Below, in pieces: positions 20,431-29,732 of a stretch of 64,000 nt of DNA (the stretch's first letter is position 1; each line of letters opens with the position of its first letter). A program made the translations under genes and the position numbers. Source of the DNA: Pseudoalteromonas byunsanensis (GTDB lineage Bacteria > Pseudomonadota > Gammaproteobacteria > Enterobacterales > Alteromonadaceae); contig NZ_MNAN01000025.1 in NCBI RefSeq assembly GCF_001854475.1, forward strand, positions 42,601 to 106,600, given 5' to 3'. The notes under the pieces are model-generated. The model was not told where the DNA came from and ran no database searches. It saw only the letters and a list, made by a program, of their open reading frames with translations.

Positions 20431-21201
20431 ATGGATAAACCAGACGAGATCTGTCAAAAAGTGGGGTGTGCAAATTGCCGCAATGAGCCAACCCTTAGCT
20501 TTGATTTTTCAATGGCATTTCAACCTATAGTGGAATGTGAAGGTAGAAAAATATTTGGCTATGAGGCTCTGGTACGAGGGATGAATAATGAATCTGCATG
20601 GTCGATTATTTCGCAAGTCAATGACAATAATCGATATGCTTTTGATCAACTCTGTCGTGTGAAAGCGATAGCACTGGCCGCTAAGCTCGATATTCAACAG
20701 TTTTTGAGTATTAACTTTCTACCTAACGCTATTTATAAACCTGAACGCTGTATTCGCACCACGTTAGAAGCTGCTAAGAAGTATGGCTTTCCTACCAGTC
20801 GTATTATGTTTGAATTTACCGAAGTCGAAAAGGTGGATGATACCAAGCACATTAAATTAGTAGTTGAGTATTATCGTTCATTAGGCTTTTTAACTGCCAC
20901 TGATGACTTTGGGGCAGGCTATTCAGGATTAAACTTACTGGCCGACTTTCAAACCAATATTATTAAATTAGATATGGCATTGGTTAGAAATATCCACAAA
21001 GATAAATCGCGCCAGACCATAGTGAACAACTGTTTGAGAATGTTTCAAGAGCTTAATATTAGACCGCTTGCTGAAGGCATTGAAACTATGAGTGAATATC
21101 AATGGTTACGTGATGCGGGGGTTTCATTGATGCAGGGCTATCTATTTGCTCGACCAAGTTTTGAAAGCTTGCCAGAAGTTGACTTTTCTTTGTTGAACTA
21201 G
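20431..21201 (+). CDS. EAL-domain cyclic-di-GMP phosphodiesterase
   Basis: 256 residues from the ATG at 20431, preceded by AAGGAAAGG; a TTG at 20410 is less likely. A short head with CANC (CxxC) precedes a single EAL domain: YEALVRG, FLSINFLP, FEFTEVE, TDDFGAGYSGLNLL, IKLDMALV, AEGIET and QGYLFARP. All metal and substrate residues expected for an active c-di-GMP hydrolase are present. No membrane segment and no GGDEF domain, so it is cytosolic. The CxxC head might bind metal or sense redox, which is speculative. Confidence 0.9.
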   Translation: MDKPDEICQKVGCANCRNEPTLSFDFSMAFQPIVECEGRKIFGYEALVRGMNNESAWSIISQVNDNNRYAFDQLCRVKAIALAAKLDIQQFLSINFLPNAIYKPERCIRTTLEAAKKYGFPTSRIMFEFTEVEKVDDTKHIKLVVEYYRSLGFLTATDDFGAGYSGLNLLADFQTNIIKLDMALVRNIHKDKSRQTIVNNCLRMFQELNIRPLAEGIETMSEYQWLRDAGVSLMQGYLFARPSFESLPEVDFSLLN

Positions 21202-21209
21202 ACTAGAGA

Positions 21210-21241
21210 AGTACAAACCAGAGCATTCCCTGGTTTGTACT
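21210..21241. terminator. hairpin between the convergent EAL and mnmE genes
   Basis: AGTACAAACCAG and CTGGTTTGTACT pair over 12 bases around an eight-base loop, placed nine bases after the EAL stop and just beyond the mnmE stop. There is no long T-run; probably a shared convergent terminator. Confidence 0.55.
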
Positions 21242-21249
21242 ACACCCAG

Positions 21250-22614
21250 TTATTTACCGATACAGAATGAGCTAAAGATCTTACCCAGTAGGTCATCAGA
21301 GGTAAACTCACCGGTGATCTCGTTGAGGTATTGCTGTGTGAGGCGCAACTCTTCTGCGAGAATCTCTCCTGCTATGTGCATTTCCAACTGCGTTTTGCCT
21401 ATATCTAAATGTTCCGCTGCGCGCTCCAGTGCGTCGAGATGGCGGCGGCGAGCCATAAAACCACCTTCAGTGGCACCTTGATAGCCAATACAGGCTTTTA
21501 GATGATCGCGTAGCAAATCTACACCCTCGGTGTTTTTGGCACTTAAACGTAAAACTGGGTACTCACCTTGTTGGCACATACCAGATGCTTCAGCGGATAA
21601 ATCAATTTTATTGCGAACTACTGTGACGGCCATACCTTGTGGTAGCTGCTGCATAAACTCAGGCCAGATCTTGGAGGGATCGGTTTCGTGGGTATCGGTG
21701 CCATCGACCATGAAAAGCACATGATCGGCTTGGCGGATTTCATCCCAAGCACGCTCGATACCAATTTGCTCTACTTTATCCGGGCTTTCACGTAGGCCTG
21801 CGGTATCGATGATGTGTAGCGGCATACCATCAATATGAATATGTTCACGCAGCACATCACGGGTGGTACCCGCGATGTCTGTTACAATAGCCGCTTCTCG
21901 ACCAGCTAAGGCGTTGAGTAGGCTTGATTTACCTGCATTCGGTCGACCAGCTATCACCACGCGCATACCTTCACGCATGATGCTGCCTTGCTTCGCTTGC
22001 TTACGTACTTCGCCTAGTTGTGTGATGATAGCGTTGAGATCACCACTAACCTTGCCATCAGATAAAAAGTCTATTTCTTCGTCTGGAAAATCAATTGCGG
22101 CCTCAACGTACATACGCAGATGGATCACTTTTTCCACCAGCATATTGATATGTTTAGAGAAATCACCTTGTAAGGAGTGCAGGGCGCTTTTAGCTGCTTG
22201 TTCGCTGGTGGCGTTGATCAAGTCAGCGATAGCTTCTGCCTGAGTGAGATCCAGCTTGTCGTTCATAAAAGCACGTTCAGAGAATTCACCAGGTTGTGCC
22301 AGACGTACTTTATCTATTTGGCAAATCTCTTTGAGTAGCATGTCGATAACTATTGGACCACCATGGCCTTGCAGTTCTAGTACATCTTCACCTGTGAAAG
22401 AGTTTGGGCCTTTAAAAAACAAGGCAATACCCTGATCCAGTTGCTCGCCTTGTAAGGTATTAAATGGCAGGTATTCTGCATAGCGGGTTTTAGGACATTT
22501 TCCTAAGATCTGCTCAGCAACGGTTTTCGCCAACGGGCCCGATACGCGAATGATCCCTACACCGCCACGTCCAGGGGCAGTGGCTTGTGCGACAATAGTA
22601 TCTTGTGAATTCAT
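21250..22614 (-). CDS. mnmE: tRNA modification GTPase MnmE
   Basis: 454 residues from the ATG at 22614 ([26 protein letters not shown], the usual N-terminus). Folate-binding N-terminal domain, helical domain, inserted G domain with [28 protein letters not shown] and NKID, and the C-terminal C-I-G-K whose Cys is essential. Partner of MnmG in wobble-uridine modification. Full length. Confidence 0.98.
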   Translation of the reverse strand: MNSQDTIVAQATAPGRGGVGIIRVSGPLAKTVAEQILGKCPKTRYAEYLPFNTLQGEQLDQGIALFFKGPNSFTGEDVLELQGHGGPIVIDMLLKEICQIDKVRLAQPGEFSERAFMNDKLDLTQAEAIADLINATSEQAAKSALHSLQGDFSKHINMLVEKVIHLRMYVEAAIDFPDEEIDFLSDGKVSGDLNAIITQLGEVRKQAKQGSIMREGMRVVIAGRPNAGKSSLLNALAGREAAIVTDIAGTTRDVLREHIHIDGMPLHIIDTAGLRESPDKVEQIGIERAWDEIRQADHVLFMVDGTDTHETDPSKIWPEFMQQLPQGMAVTVVRNKIDLSAEASGMCQQGEYPVLRLSAKNTEGVDLLRDHLKACIGYQGATEGGFMARRRHLDALERAAEHLDIGKTQLEMHIAGEILAEELRLTQQYLNEITGEFTSDDLLGKIFSSFCIGK

Positions 22615-22745
22615 GGTGATATAAAACTTGCTATTACGATAAAGGCGAATTGTACAGCAAAGCGGCAAACACAGCCATTAGCTAGCATGACATATTGGTT
22701 GTGCTGTACTATGAATATATCAATCGGCAAGGGAAAGTCATCTTT

Positions 22746-24977
22746 GTGTATCAATTCAAGCGGTTTACATTCGATCCTAGCAGAGAGCTACTGAGCGACC
22801 AGGTTCACACCAATACACTTCGCCCTAAGGTTGCCAAGCTCTTACAATATTTTCTACAGCATCCAGAGCAATTACTTACAAGAGAACAAATACTCACCGA
22901 GCTTTGGCAACATGGAGAATATAGGGATACTGCACTGACACAAAGTATTCAGGAATTACGCAAGATTTTAGGGGATGATGCCCAGCAGCCGGAGTTTATA
23001 AAAACCGTTCCACAAAAAGGATATATATGGATTGCGCCAGTGCAAACCGTTGCCATACCAAGTGCTAAGTGGATGATAAAAAATAAGTGGATATCTATTA
23101 CCATAGCGATTGCACTGAGCTTTTCGGTGATCGGGAGTGCAATTTGGTATATAGAGTCGCCTCCATGGGTCAAAACAGACCACGTAAACGTATTATCATT
23201 GCCGCATATCTACATCGCGCCGGTAAAAAATCTGACAGGACAAGGGCAGTTAGATTGGTGGGGATTTGCTTTGCAGCAACAGCTTAAGCAAGCCGCCAGT
23301 CAGTATTTTTTGATTGTTGATGAGGTATCCGTCGTCGGCCTACCATTTGCTGATGTGATGCAAGGTGCTGCGGATGTAGGGTTTAGCGCAAAGCTTACAC
23401 AACAACAGCAACGCTATGTTTTACACTATCAGATTAACCGTCGTGGTCAGTCTCCACAGAAAGGACAGCTTGTGAGTGAAGACTTACAAGCACCTATAGA
23501 TGAGGTAGTGAATCAATTGGTGGTGCAGCTCAGTGAGCGAACCGAAGCAGTATCTACGGAGAATATCTCTGATAATGCGCAATCTCGACAGAGCTACCTT
23601 AGTGGACTACATGCGTTGAGCTATCAGGGAGTTGGCAGTGCTATCCCTTATTTCAAAGCGGCGCTTATTTATGACACAAATAATCAGGCTGCTCGGTTAG
23701 AGTTAGCGAATGCACTGTGGAAAACAGGTCTATGGCGAGAGTCGCTTGAGCATTTTGAAGCGATGGAAAATGTCGATACGAGAAGTTATTTGGCCGCACG
23801 TTATCATCTTTATTTCGGTCAATATTGGCTTAATATGGGTAAATATGACCGGGTTACGCCACTGCTTAAGCGCTCTATGGAGATAGCACGTGCGCTCAAT
23901 CATCAAAGACTATTGGCCCGAGGTTATCAACTACAAGCTGATCTAGCTTGGTTGCAGCTAAACTGGCAAGCACATAGCAAAGCCATGCATAGCGCGAAGG
24001 TGCTGATAGGAGCGGGGTCGTTGAGTCATTCAGAGTCACAACGCGCATTCTACTTGGCTAACCCGCCACAAGCGGGAGTGGAGCAAAGCGCTGAACTGGA
24101 TATGAGCGAAAATCTGGCCGTGGTGCAAAAGGCCATTCGCTACTATCAGCAGCAGCAACAATATGCTCCGCTTATGCTGAGCTATTTCGCCTTGGGGCAA
24201 AATTATCTGGCACCGTTGGAGGCAAGAGAGCGAGCGCTTAATCAAGCATTGCAAATGGCGGATTCGCAAAACAATCAGTACATAAAGAACAACATATTGC
24301 TTTATATGGCTTTTTATTACATCCAGCTTCATGATGGTGATGCTGCTCGGCACGCTTTGGCACAACTAGAGCCTGACGATAAGCCTCGAACAAGCCTGCA
24401 AGTAAAGGCCTTGTTTTTGCAGGCTATGGCCAATATGGACACCGTACTGCAAGATACTTCGCCAAGCGAAGAAGCTCTAGAGCAAGCGTTAACCCAATTT
24501 AAGCAACTTATCAGTCGAGAAGATATTGATAAGGTAACGCAGGCAAGCGCACAACTGATGCAAGCATGGCTACTAATAAAACAACAAGAGGATGAACGGG
24601 CGAAACCATTGCTGGTGGCGGCAGGTTCGACGTTTGAGCAATTAAAGTTAACAGATAGCCTCAGCTACGTGCGTTATACTCAGATGTATATACAAGTTTC
24701 TCAGGGACATTATCAACATGCTATCGCTATGTTAGGAGCGGCGCCTACGCAAAAGCTTGAAGCGCTTTATGGTAGCTATGCGCTGGCTCATCTAGGGCAG
24801 TATAAAGCAGCAATGAAGCAGTTGCACACGGCCAAACAACAGTTTGCATCGCAATGGCAAAAACAAGATGACCTTTTTGAGCGGGTGGTCGCATCAGCTA
24901 AAAGTGAAACATTACTCCTCACGCTGTTGCCACCACCGTATAGTGTTTACTGTCAATCAGAATGGCTACTTGAATAA
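22746..24977 (+). CDS. CadC/ToxR-like membrane transcription regulator with TPR region
   Basis: 743 residues from the GTG at 22746, where the family start pattern YQFKRFTFDPSRELL begins; a TTG at 22695 would add 17 residues. Residues 1-95 are an OmpR-type winged helix (TLRPKVAKLLQYFLQHPEQLLTREQILTELW and DDAQQPEFIKTVPQKGYIW). A membrane helix follows at about 112-134 (ISITIAIALSFSVIGSAIWYI). The rest is a periplasmic TPR-rich region (ALIYDTNNQAARLELANALWKTG and similar). It probably senses an external signal and binds DNA from the membrane. Its 3' end overlaps the facing thiol-redox operon by 25 bases. Targets unknown. Confidence 0.85.
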   Translation: MYQFKRFTFDPSRELLSDQVHTNTLRPKVAKLLQYFLQHPEQLLTREQILTELWQHGEYRDTALTQSIQELRKILGDDAQQPEFIKTVPQKGYIWIAPVQTVAIPSAKWMIKNKWISITIAIALSFSVIGSAIWYIESPPWVKTDHVNVLSLPHIYIAPVKNLTGQGQLDWWGFALQQQLKQAASQYFLIVDEVSVVGLPFADVMQGAADVGFSAKLTQQQQRYVLHYQINRRGQSPQKGQLVSEDLQAPIDEVVNQLVVQLSERTEAVSTENISDNAQSRQSYLSGLHALSYQGVGSAIPYFKAALIYDTNNQAARLELANALWKTGLWRESLEHFEAMENVDTRSYLAARYHLYFGQYWLNMGKYDRVTPLLKRSMEIARALNHQRLLARGYQLQADLAWLQLNWQAHSKAMHSAKVLIGAGSLSHSESQRAFYLANPPQAGVEQSAELDMSENLAVVQKAIRYYQQQQQYAPLMLSYFALGQNYLAPLEARERALNQALQMADSQNNQYIKNNILLYMAFYYIQLHDGDAARHALAQLEPDDKPRTSLQVKALFLQAMANMDTVLQDTSPSEEALEQALTQFKQLISREDIDKVTQASAQLMQAWLLIKQQEDERAKPLLVAAGSTFEQLKLTDSLSYVRYTQMYIQVSQGHYQHAIAMLGAAPTQKLEALYGSYALAHLGQYKAAMKQLHTAKQQFASQWQKQDDLFERVVASAKSETLLLTLLPPPYSVYCQSEWLLE

Positions 24978-25741
24978 GTTCTCAGCAGTGTTTGCTCAGG
25001 AGCCATTGCGCCGCGATAGATTACTTGATGATCTTTATCGAGGATCAACCAATAGGGCAAACTTTTAATACCGTAGCGGCGAAATAGCGCGTTGTGTTGA
25101 TCAAATAATACAGGGTGGTTTACTCGTAACCGTTTTTGATAGCTTTGCACATCTTCTAAAGAAACATAAAACGGTTTAATGACGGTGAGTTTTTCCATTG
25201 TGTCTGGGGGACTTATTTCGTTGTGTTGCATTGCTTTGTGTTCACAGTGGGGTAGATGGCGAGCTGGACAAAGCGCATCAGAAAATAATATCAACCGTGT
25301 TTTTGTCGAGTCTGCTTTAAAATCATGTTGTCTACCACTGAGTGAATATAGCAGTAGGTGTTGTGCTTCAATCGCTTTGTGCTCATCGTTAGGAAGTGAT
25401 GGAGGCGTTGCCAAGATGGCTTTATCTACCATTTTACCGCGTTTTATCTGGACTATCGTGGGGGTACTGCGTACCCCGTAGCGGATCCCAAGAGTATTGT
25501 TTTTATCTATTTGTAAAGATTGATACTGAGGGTGAGTATTTACAAACTTTTCTATATCCGACTGGGTAACATTCATATCTAACTGCATAAAATGACGGGG
25601 ATATTTACTTTTTGGCAAGGAACTCGGTGGGATGTATTCGCCCCATATATCAATAAAGACTAATTCGTATGTATCATCTGAAGTGGCTTTGCTCGCACAG
25701 CTTAGTAATAGAAAGGCTATTAATATCAAATCTCTAGTCAT
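24953..25741 (-). CDS. periplasmic lipoprotein-like protein with two degenerate thioredoxin folds
   Basis: 262 residues from the ATG at 25741, whose signal peptide LILIAFLLLSC has a lipobox-like end. Two halves each keep the thioredoxin cis-Pro region: RYGVRSTPTIVQIKRGK near residue 95 and RRYGIKSLPYWLILDKDHQVIYRG near 227. The first half has WGEYIPP where WCxxC is expected; the second has FSDALCPARHLPHCE, a single redoxin-like Cys plus a distal Cys. It overlaps the TlpA-like gene by eight bases. Could be a structural or metal-handling partner of the redox pair. No close family recognised. Confidence 0.7.
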   Translation of the reverse strand: MTRDLILIAFLLLSCASKATSDDTYELVFIDIWGEYIPPSSLPKSKYPRHFMQLDMNVTQSDIEKFVNTHPQYQSLQIDKNNTLGIRYGVRSTPTIVQIKRGKMVDKAILATPPSLPNDEHKAIEAQHLLLYSLSGRQHDFKADSTKTRLILFSDALCPARHLPHCEHKAMQHNEISPPDTMEKLTVIKPFYVSLEDVQSYQKRLRVNHPVLFDQHNALFRRYGIKSLPYWLILDKDHQVIYRGAMAPEQTLLRTYSSSHSD

Positions 25742-26219
25742 GACTGTACTCCTTTGGTAAATACGCCGATAAAGCTCGCTGTAATGATTCATCGATTAAC
25801 GCTGAGCGGTATATCTCATTCCCGTGTTCATCAAGCAATATATGAGTGGGGGTGCCAATAACGTTAAAATTACGGGTGATACTGCCATCATGGTCAAAGA
25901 GTGTGGCTATCTGATAGTCATGCTTGTCTAAAAAACGTTTAACCAGCTGTGGTGATTGGTTGAGCCCGATGTTGATAGATAGCACTTCCAAACTTGGATC
26001 CCGGTCGTTATACAAACGTTCTAGATGTGGCATTTCTTCAATGCAGTAACGACACCAGGTGGCCCAAAACTTTAAATATGTCACTTTACCTTGGGTATTA
26101 ACGGGTGTGCCTTGGAGCGTTGTGCCTTGAATAGAGCGCTCGTGAACGCCTGACTCGGCACTCAGAACTTGGCTACAAAGCCCAAGCAAAAGTGAAAAGG
26201 TTATATAGCGAATTTTCAT
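25734..26219 (-). CDS. TlpA-like periplasmic thioredoxin
   Basis: 161 residues. Signal peptide at 1-20 (ITFSLLLGLCSQVLSA), redoxin fold with WCRYC at residues 55-59 in FWATWCRYCIEEMPHLERLY, and cis-Pro GTPTHILLDEHGNEIYR near 127. A membrane- or periplasm-located disulfide reductase, probably reduced through the adjacent CcdA/DsbD-like membrane protein 22 bases upstream. Relatives serve cytochrome c or copper-centre maturation. Confidence 0.88.
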   Translation of the reverse strand: MKIRYITFSLLLGLCSQVLSAESGVHERSIQGTTLQGTPVNTQGKVTYLKFWATWCRYCIEEMPHLERLYNDRDPSLEVLSINIGLNQSPQLVKRFLDKHDYQIATLFDHDGSITRNFNVIGTPTHILLDEHGNEIYRSALIDESLQRALSAYLPKEYSHD

Positions 26220-26241
26220 ATGTTGGTTCCTTTGATGGATG

Positions 26242-26937
26242 TTAAAAATAGAGATTCTGGCCCGCTTTAATAAGATAGAACTGCGCCATGAAAATGAGGA
26301 TTAGCGCAAAGATATTGGGAGCAAGAGTGAGCCATGGGCCTGACTTGGGTAGTCGGTTGAGTAGTTGCCCAAACGTTCCCGCCAAGAACAATAAGGCACT
26401 CATACCTAGCGCAAAGAAAAATAATAAAGCCCCACCTAACCAGAGCTGTTGTTGCTTGGCGACAAAGACCAAAAGACCTGCCAGTACCGGGGAAGTACAA
26501 GGTGCAGCTACTAATCCACTTGTTGCCCCCATCACAAAAGGTGTATGTGAGCGATGGGAGTGAGAAACAGGCAGTGTAGGCAATGTTAGCCAGCCTTTCA
26601 TTATCGCGGCCATATACAGGAGTAGGTTGGCAAAGCCGATAAGCAACCAAGGGTTACTTGCTATCTGTCCAAATAGTTGCCCAGTTAGAGCAGCAAGCAA
26701 TCCTAGCAGGGCATACAACAATGCAAAGCCCAGACAGTAAAGGCTGGCGTTACCTAACGCTGAGGATTGATTGTTTGATGTGGGCGCCAATGTGGCAATA
26801 GTGATTGGCAGTAGTGGATAGATACATGGTGATAGGCTGGCAAGTAATCCAGCGCCAAAGGCGATAACAAGTAGCCATCCATTTTGGCTTGGAGATGCAA
26901 GTAGTGTTAATAAATAGGTGTCGAATTCACTCATCAT
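26242..26937 (-). CDS. CcdA/DsbD-type membrane electron carrier
   Basis: 231 residues, six predicted membrane helices. SLSPCIYPLLPIT near residue 36 and VAAPCTSPVLAGLLVF near 145 carry the paired Cys-Pro motifs of the DsbD membrane domain. It passes electrons from cytosolic thioredoxin to periplasmic partners, here most likely the TlpA-like protein encoded next. First gene of a three-gene operon. It lacks the terminal soluble domains of full DsbD. Confidence 0.9.
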   Translation of the reverse strand: MMSEFDTYLLTLLASPSQNGWLLVIAFGAGLLASLSPCIYPLLPITIATLAPTSNNQSSALGNASLYCLGFALLYALLGLLAALTGQLFGQIASNPWLLIGFANLLLYMAAIMKGWLTLPTLPVSHSHRSHTPFVMGATSGLVAAPCTSPVLAGLLVFVAKQQQLWLGGALLFFFALGMSALLFLAGTFGQLLNRLPKSGPWLTLAPNIFALILIFMAQFYLIKAGQNLYF

Positions 26938-27090
26938 AAGTGCTCTATCATGGATAAAATTGGATGAGGCGAGTATTTAGAAAAGCAGAGGTAGGCACCA
27001 TCAAAATGGCATAAAATCGCTATAAAATAATATCAAATAGTTGATTATATTGGTTTTATAAATTTAGTGTGGATGTGACTTCGGCAAACA

Positions 27091-27117
27091 AAAACGCCCG
27101 CGTTAAGCGGGCGTTTT
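27091..27117 (-). terminator. terminator of the rpmH-rnpA-yidD-yidC operon
   Basis: AAAACGCCCGC and GCGGGCGTTTT form a perfect 11-bp stem around a five-base loop, 18 bases beyond the yidC stop. U-rich on both strands, so it can also protect the left-hand operon. Confidence 0.92.
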
Positions 27118-27134
27118 ATGAAAGGCTGAATGTG

Positions 27135-28769
27135 TTATCTCACTTTCAAGCCTTTTTTCTCCATACCGCGGTAGATAAATAACATCTGCGCGATAGTGAT
27201 CAAGTTAGATACTAACCAGTACAGTACTAGTCCCGATGGGAATGGGAAGATAATAAAGAAGAACGTAAATACCAATGGCATATAGGTCATCATCTTTTGC
27301 TGCATTGGATCAGTCACAGTCATAGGCTGCAGCTTTTGCGTTAGGAACATACTTGCACCAAACAAAATTGGCAGCACATAGTATGGGTCTTTTGCAGATA
27401 GGTCAGTTAGCCACAGCATAAACTCCGCATGACGCAACTCTGTTGATTCTAAGAATACGTAGAATAGCGCTAAGAAAATAGGCATCTGTAGCAGTAAAGG
27501 CAAGCAGCCACCCATAGGGTTCACTTTTTCTTTGCGGTACAGCTCCATCGTGGCTTGACCAAACTTCTGGCGATCATCACCGTAGCGTTCTTTTAGAGCC
27601 TGCATTTTTGGCTGAAGCATACGCATCTTTGCCATTGAAGTGTACTGTGCTTTAGTTAGAGGGTAGAGCGCACTTTTTACTAAAATGGTAATTGCGATGA
27701 TAGCAATACCCCAGTTGCCTACAACACCGTAGATAAGTTTAAGCAACACAAATAAAGGTTGTGAGATAAAGAACAACCAGCCGTAGTCAACGGTTAAATC
27801 AAGATCCTCTTGGATTGCTTCTAGCGCATCACTGTCTTTTGGACCCATATAATATGTCGCATTCATCGAAGATGTGCTGTGGGCTGCGATATTAATCGGC
27901 TCATTTTTCACACCAATGATACCTTGACCATTACGTAATAAAGTATAAATAGTGCTGTTAACTGTTTGATTTGGAACCCAAGCACTTACAAAGTAATGCT
28001 GAATAAAGGCAATGTAACCACCTTGAGTGCTCTTATTCAGGTTAGCTTCGCTCATATCATCAAAGCTGTACTTTTCATAAGGCTCTTCACTAGTACCGTA
28101 CGCCGCACCTAAATAGGTTTGGTCAACCATACTGCCTTTGCTTTGTACCGTGCGTTTAACCTGAGTATAAAGCTGTACTTGGATCGGATCGGCTGTGGTA
28201 TTGTCAATGTTGTACTCAAGGCCTACGTCATATTGACCTGCTTTAAATACGTAAGTTTTTGTGTATGAAACACCTTTGTTATCGACAAAAGTCAATGGCA
28301 CTCGCAATTCTTCACCATTTAGGGTGTAAGCTGTTTGTGCGCTTTGGTACACAGGGCGACCATCACGAGATGCATCAGGACCATTTAATCCGATTAATCC
28401 GCTTTGTGCGATATATTGTTTGTTTTCAAATTCGCCCAATAGCAGGTAAGGCTCCTCGCTGCCGTGAGTTTCAGCGTGTTGGAGAAGTTTAGCCTCAACA
28501 ATATCACCGCCCTTGGTATCAATTTTCACTTCAAATACATCAGTGATCACTGAAATAGTTGAACGAATGGCTTTGGTTGGTGCTACAGGTACGTCACCTT
28601 GACTTGAAGCCGGAACGTCTTCCGATACAGGATTTGATGTAGGGGTGGTCACTTGTGTGGTGGCACTGGTATCGATTTTTGGCTGGTTGTACGCACTGTT
28701 CCATTCTTGAAACAATAAGTACGACACAAGCAATAAACCGATAAATAAAAACGTGCGTTGTGATTCCAT
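27135..28769 (-). CDS. yidC: membrane protein insertase YidC
   Basis: 544 residues, the gram-negative long form. N-terminal helix (TFLFIGLLLVSYLLFQ), large periplasmic beta domain at about 60-330, then the conserved five-helix core (FFISQPLFVLLKLIYGVVGNWGIAIIAITI, QMPIFLALFYVFLESTELR, FPFPSGLVLYWLVSN). Inserts and folds inner membrane proteins with or without SecYEG. Genes rpmH, rnpA, yidD and yidC lie in the canonical order. Confidence 0.98.
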   Translation of the reverse strand: MESQRTFLFIGLLLVSYLLFQEWNSAYNQPKIDTSATTQVTTPTSNPVSEDVPASSQGDVPVAPTKAIRSTISVITDVFEVKIDTKGGDIVEAKLLQHAETHGSEEPYLLLGEFENKQYIAQSGLIGLNGPDASRDGRPVYQSAQTAYTLNGEELRVPLTFVDNKGVSYTKTYVFKAGQYDVGLEYNIDNTTADPIQVQLYTQVKRTVQSKGSMVDQTYLGAAYGTSEEPYEKYSFDDMSEANLNKSTQGGYIAFIQHYFVSAWVPNQTVNSTIYTLLRNGQGIIGVKNEPINIAAHSTSSMNATYYMGPKDSDALEAIQEDLDLTVDYGWLFFISQPLFVLLKLIYGVVGNWGIAIIAITILVKSALYPLTKAQYTSMAKMRMLQPKMQALKERYGDDRQKFGQATMELYRKEKVNPMGGCLPLLLQMPIFLALFYVFLESTELRHAEFMLWLTDLSAKDPYYVLPILFGASMFLTQKLQPMTVTDPMQQKMMTYMPLVFTFFFIIFPFPSGLVLYWLVSNLITIAQMLFIYRGMEKKGLKVR

Positions 28770-28777
28770 AACAGCTC

Positions 28778-29071
28778 TTATTTCTCGTGTTGGTGTTTAA
28801 CTTGGGTTGATTTATCAGGCACGGGATCATCCCCACCTGCGCTTAAAGGGTGACATTTTAATATGCGTTTAACCGCTAACCAACTCCCTTTTAGCATTCC
28901 ATGACAATTAATTGCCTCAATTGCATAACTTGAGCAGGTTGGGTTAAATCGACAGTGTGGGCCCAATAATGGACTGATAAAGCGCTGGTAACCTTTAATT
29001 ACAGTAATTAAGGCTACTTTTGGTATAACGATAATTGGTCGATACCAAGACTTAAGCGCTTTATATGTCAT
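28778..29071 (-). CDS. yidD: membrane protein insertion efficiency factor YidD
   Basis: 97 residues from the ATG at 29071, chosen to match the family length and avoid deep overlap with rnpA; the open frame extends to 29194. The hallmark [28 protein letters not shown] is present with its three Cys nearby, followed by [11 protein letters not shown] small membrane-associated helper of YidC. It lies eight bases before yidC. Confidence 0.92.
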   Translation of the reverse strand: MTYKALKSWYRPIIVIPKVALITVIKGYQRFISPLLGPHCRFNPTCSSYAIEAINCHGMLKGSWLAVKRILKCHPLSAGGDDPVPDKSTQVKHQHEK

Positions 29072-29129
29072 TGCCACATTAACTATGTTCAAAAGGTGAG
29101 CTAAAGATACCTTAATTACAGGGCTAAAG

Positions 29130-29591
29130 CTATGAACTGGAAGTATTATCGCGCTTTTGCTGGTTATTAGCAGGCGATTTTTTCGGTTTGGCATTTTTAG
29201 CTGGCCGCTTTTTAAACGGTTTAGGTTTTGGAGCGCCAGGCTTGCAGCGTTCGTTTATTTTTCGCCACAATTTATCCAGTTGTTTTGTGAGCTCTTCATT
29301 ACTTTGTGCTGCAATACCATCTTTTACCATCAACACAATATCAATGTTATCTAGCTTGTGTTGGCTTAAACGAAAACTTTCGCGAGCAAGTCGTTTAATT
29401 CTGTTACGTTGACACGCCAGCTTACAGCGTTTTTTGGCAACAGTTAGCCCTAGACGAGGACGTCCAACATCATTTGGTTTTGCAAGTAGAGTAAAGAAGG
29501 GGGTTGCCGCGCGAGCAGGCTCTTGAAAGATTCTTGAGTAATGCGAGGGAGTTAACAGACGTAACTCCCTGCCAAAGCTAAAGCTTTCCAC
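29130..29591 (-). CDS. rnpA: ribonuclease P protein component
   Basis: 153 residues, starting at a GTG (29591) six bases after the rpmH stop. The RNR motif is in [15 protein letters not shown] near residue 60. The C-terminus carries an unusual 35-residue basic Pro/Lys/Ala tail ([17 protein letters not shown]) beyond the E. coli length, perhaps giving extra RNA contact. It binds the 5' leader of pre-tRNA with the RNase P RNA. Confidence 0.96.
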   Translation of the reverse strand: MESFSFGRELRLLTPSHYSRIFQEPARAATPFFTLLAKPNDVGRPRLGLTVAKKRCKLACQRNRIKRLARESFRLSQHKLDNIDIVLMVKDGIAAQSNEELTKQLDKLWRKINERCKPGAPKPKPFKKRPAKNAKPKKSPANNQQKRDNTSSS

Positions 29592-29597
29592 TAAGTA

Positions 29598-29732
29598 TTA
29601 AGCAGAAAGTACTTTACGGCCTTTAGCACGGCGACGTGCTAGTACTTTACGGCCATTTGCAGTTGCCATGCGAGCACGGAAACCGTGAGTACGTTTGCGC
29701 TTTAATACGCTAGGTTGAAAAGTTCTTTTCAT
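29598..29732 (-). CDS. rpmH: 50S ribosomal protein L34
   Basis: 44 residues, [19 protein letters not shown] at the start and [12 protein letters not shown] at the end, the standard L34 sequence. It is the first gene of the rpmH-rnpA-yidD-yidC operon and reads away from dnaA, as in most gammaproteobacteria. Confidence 0.98.
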   Translation of the reverse strand: MKRTFQPSVLKRKRTHGFRARMATANGRKVLARRRAKGRKVLSA

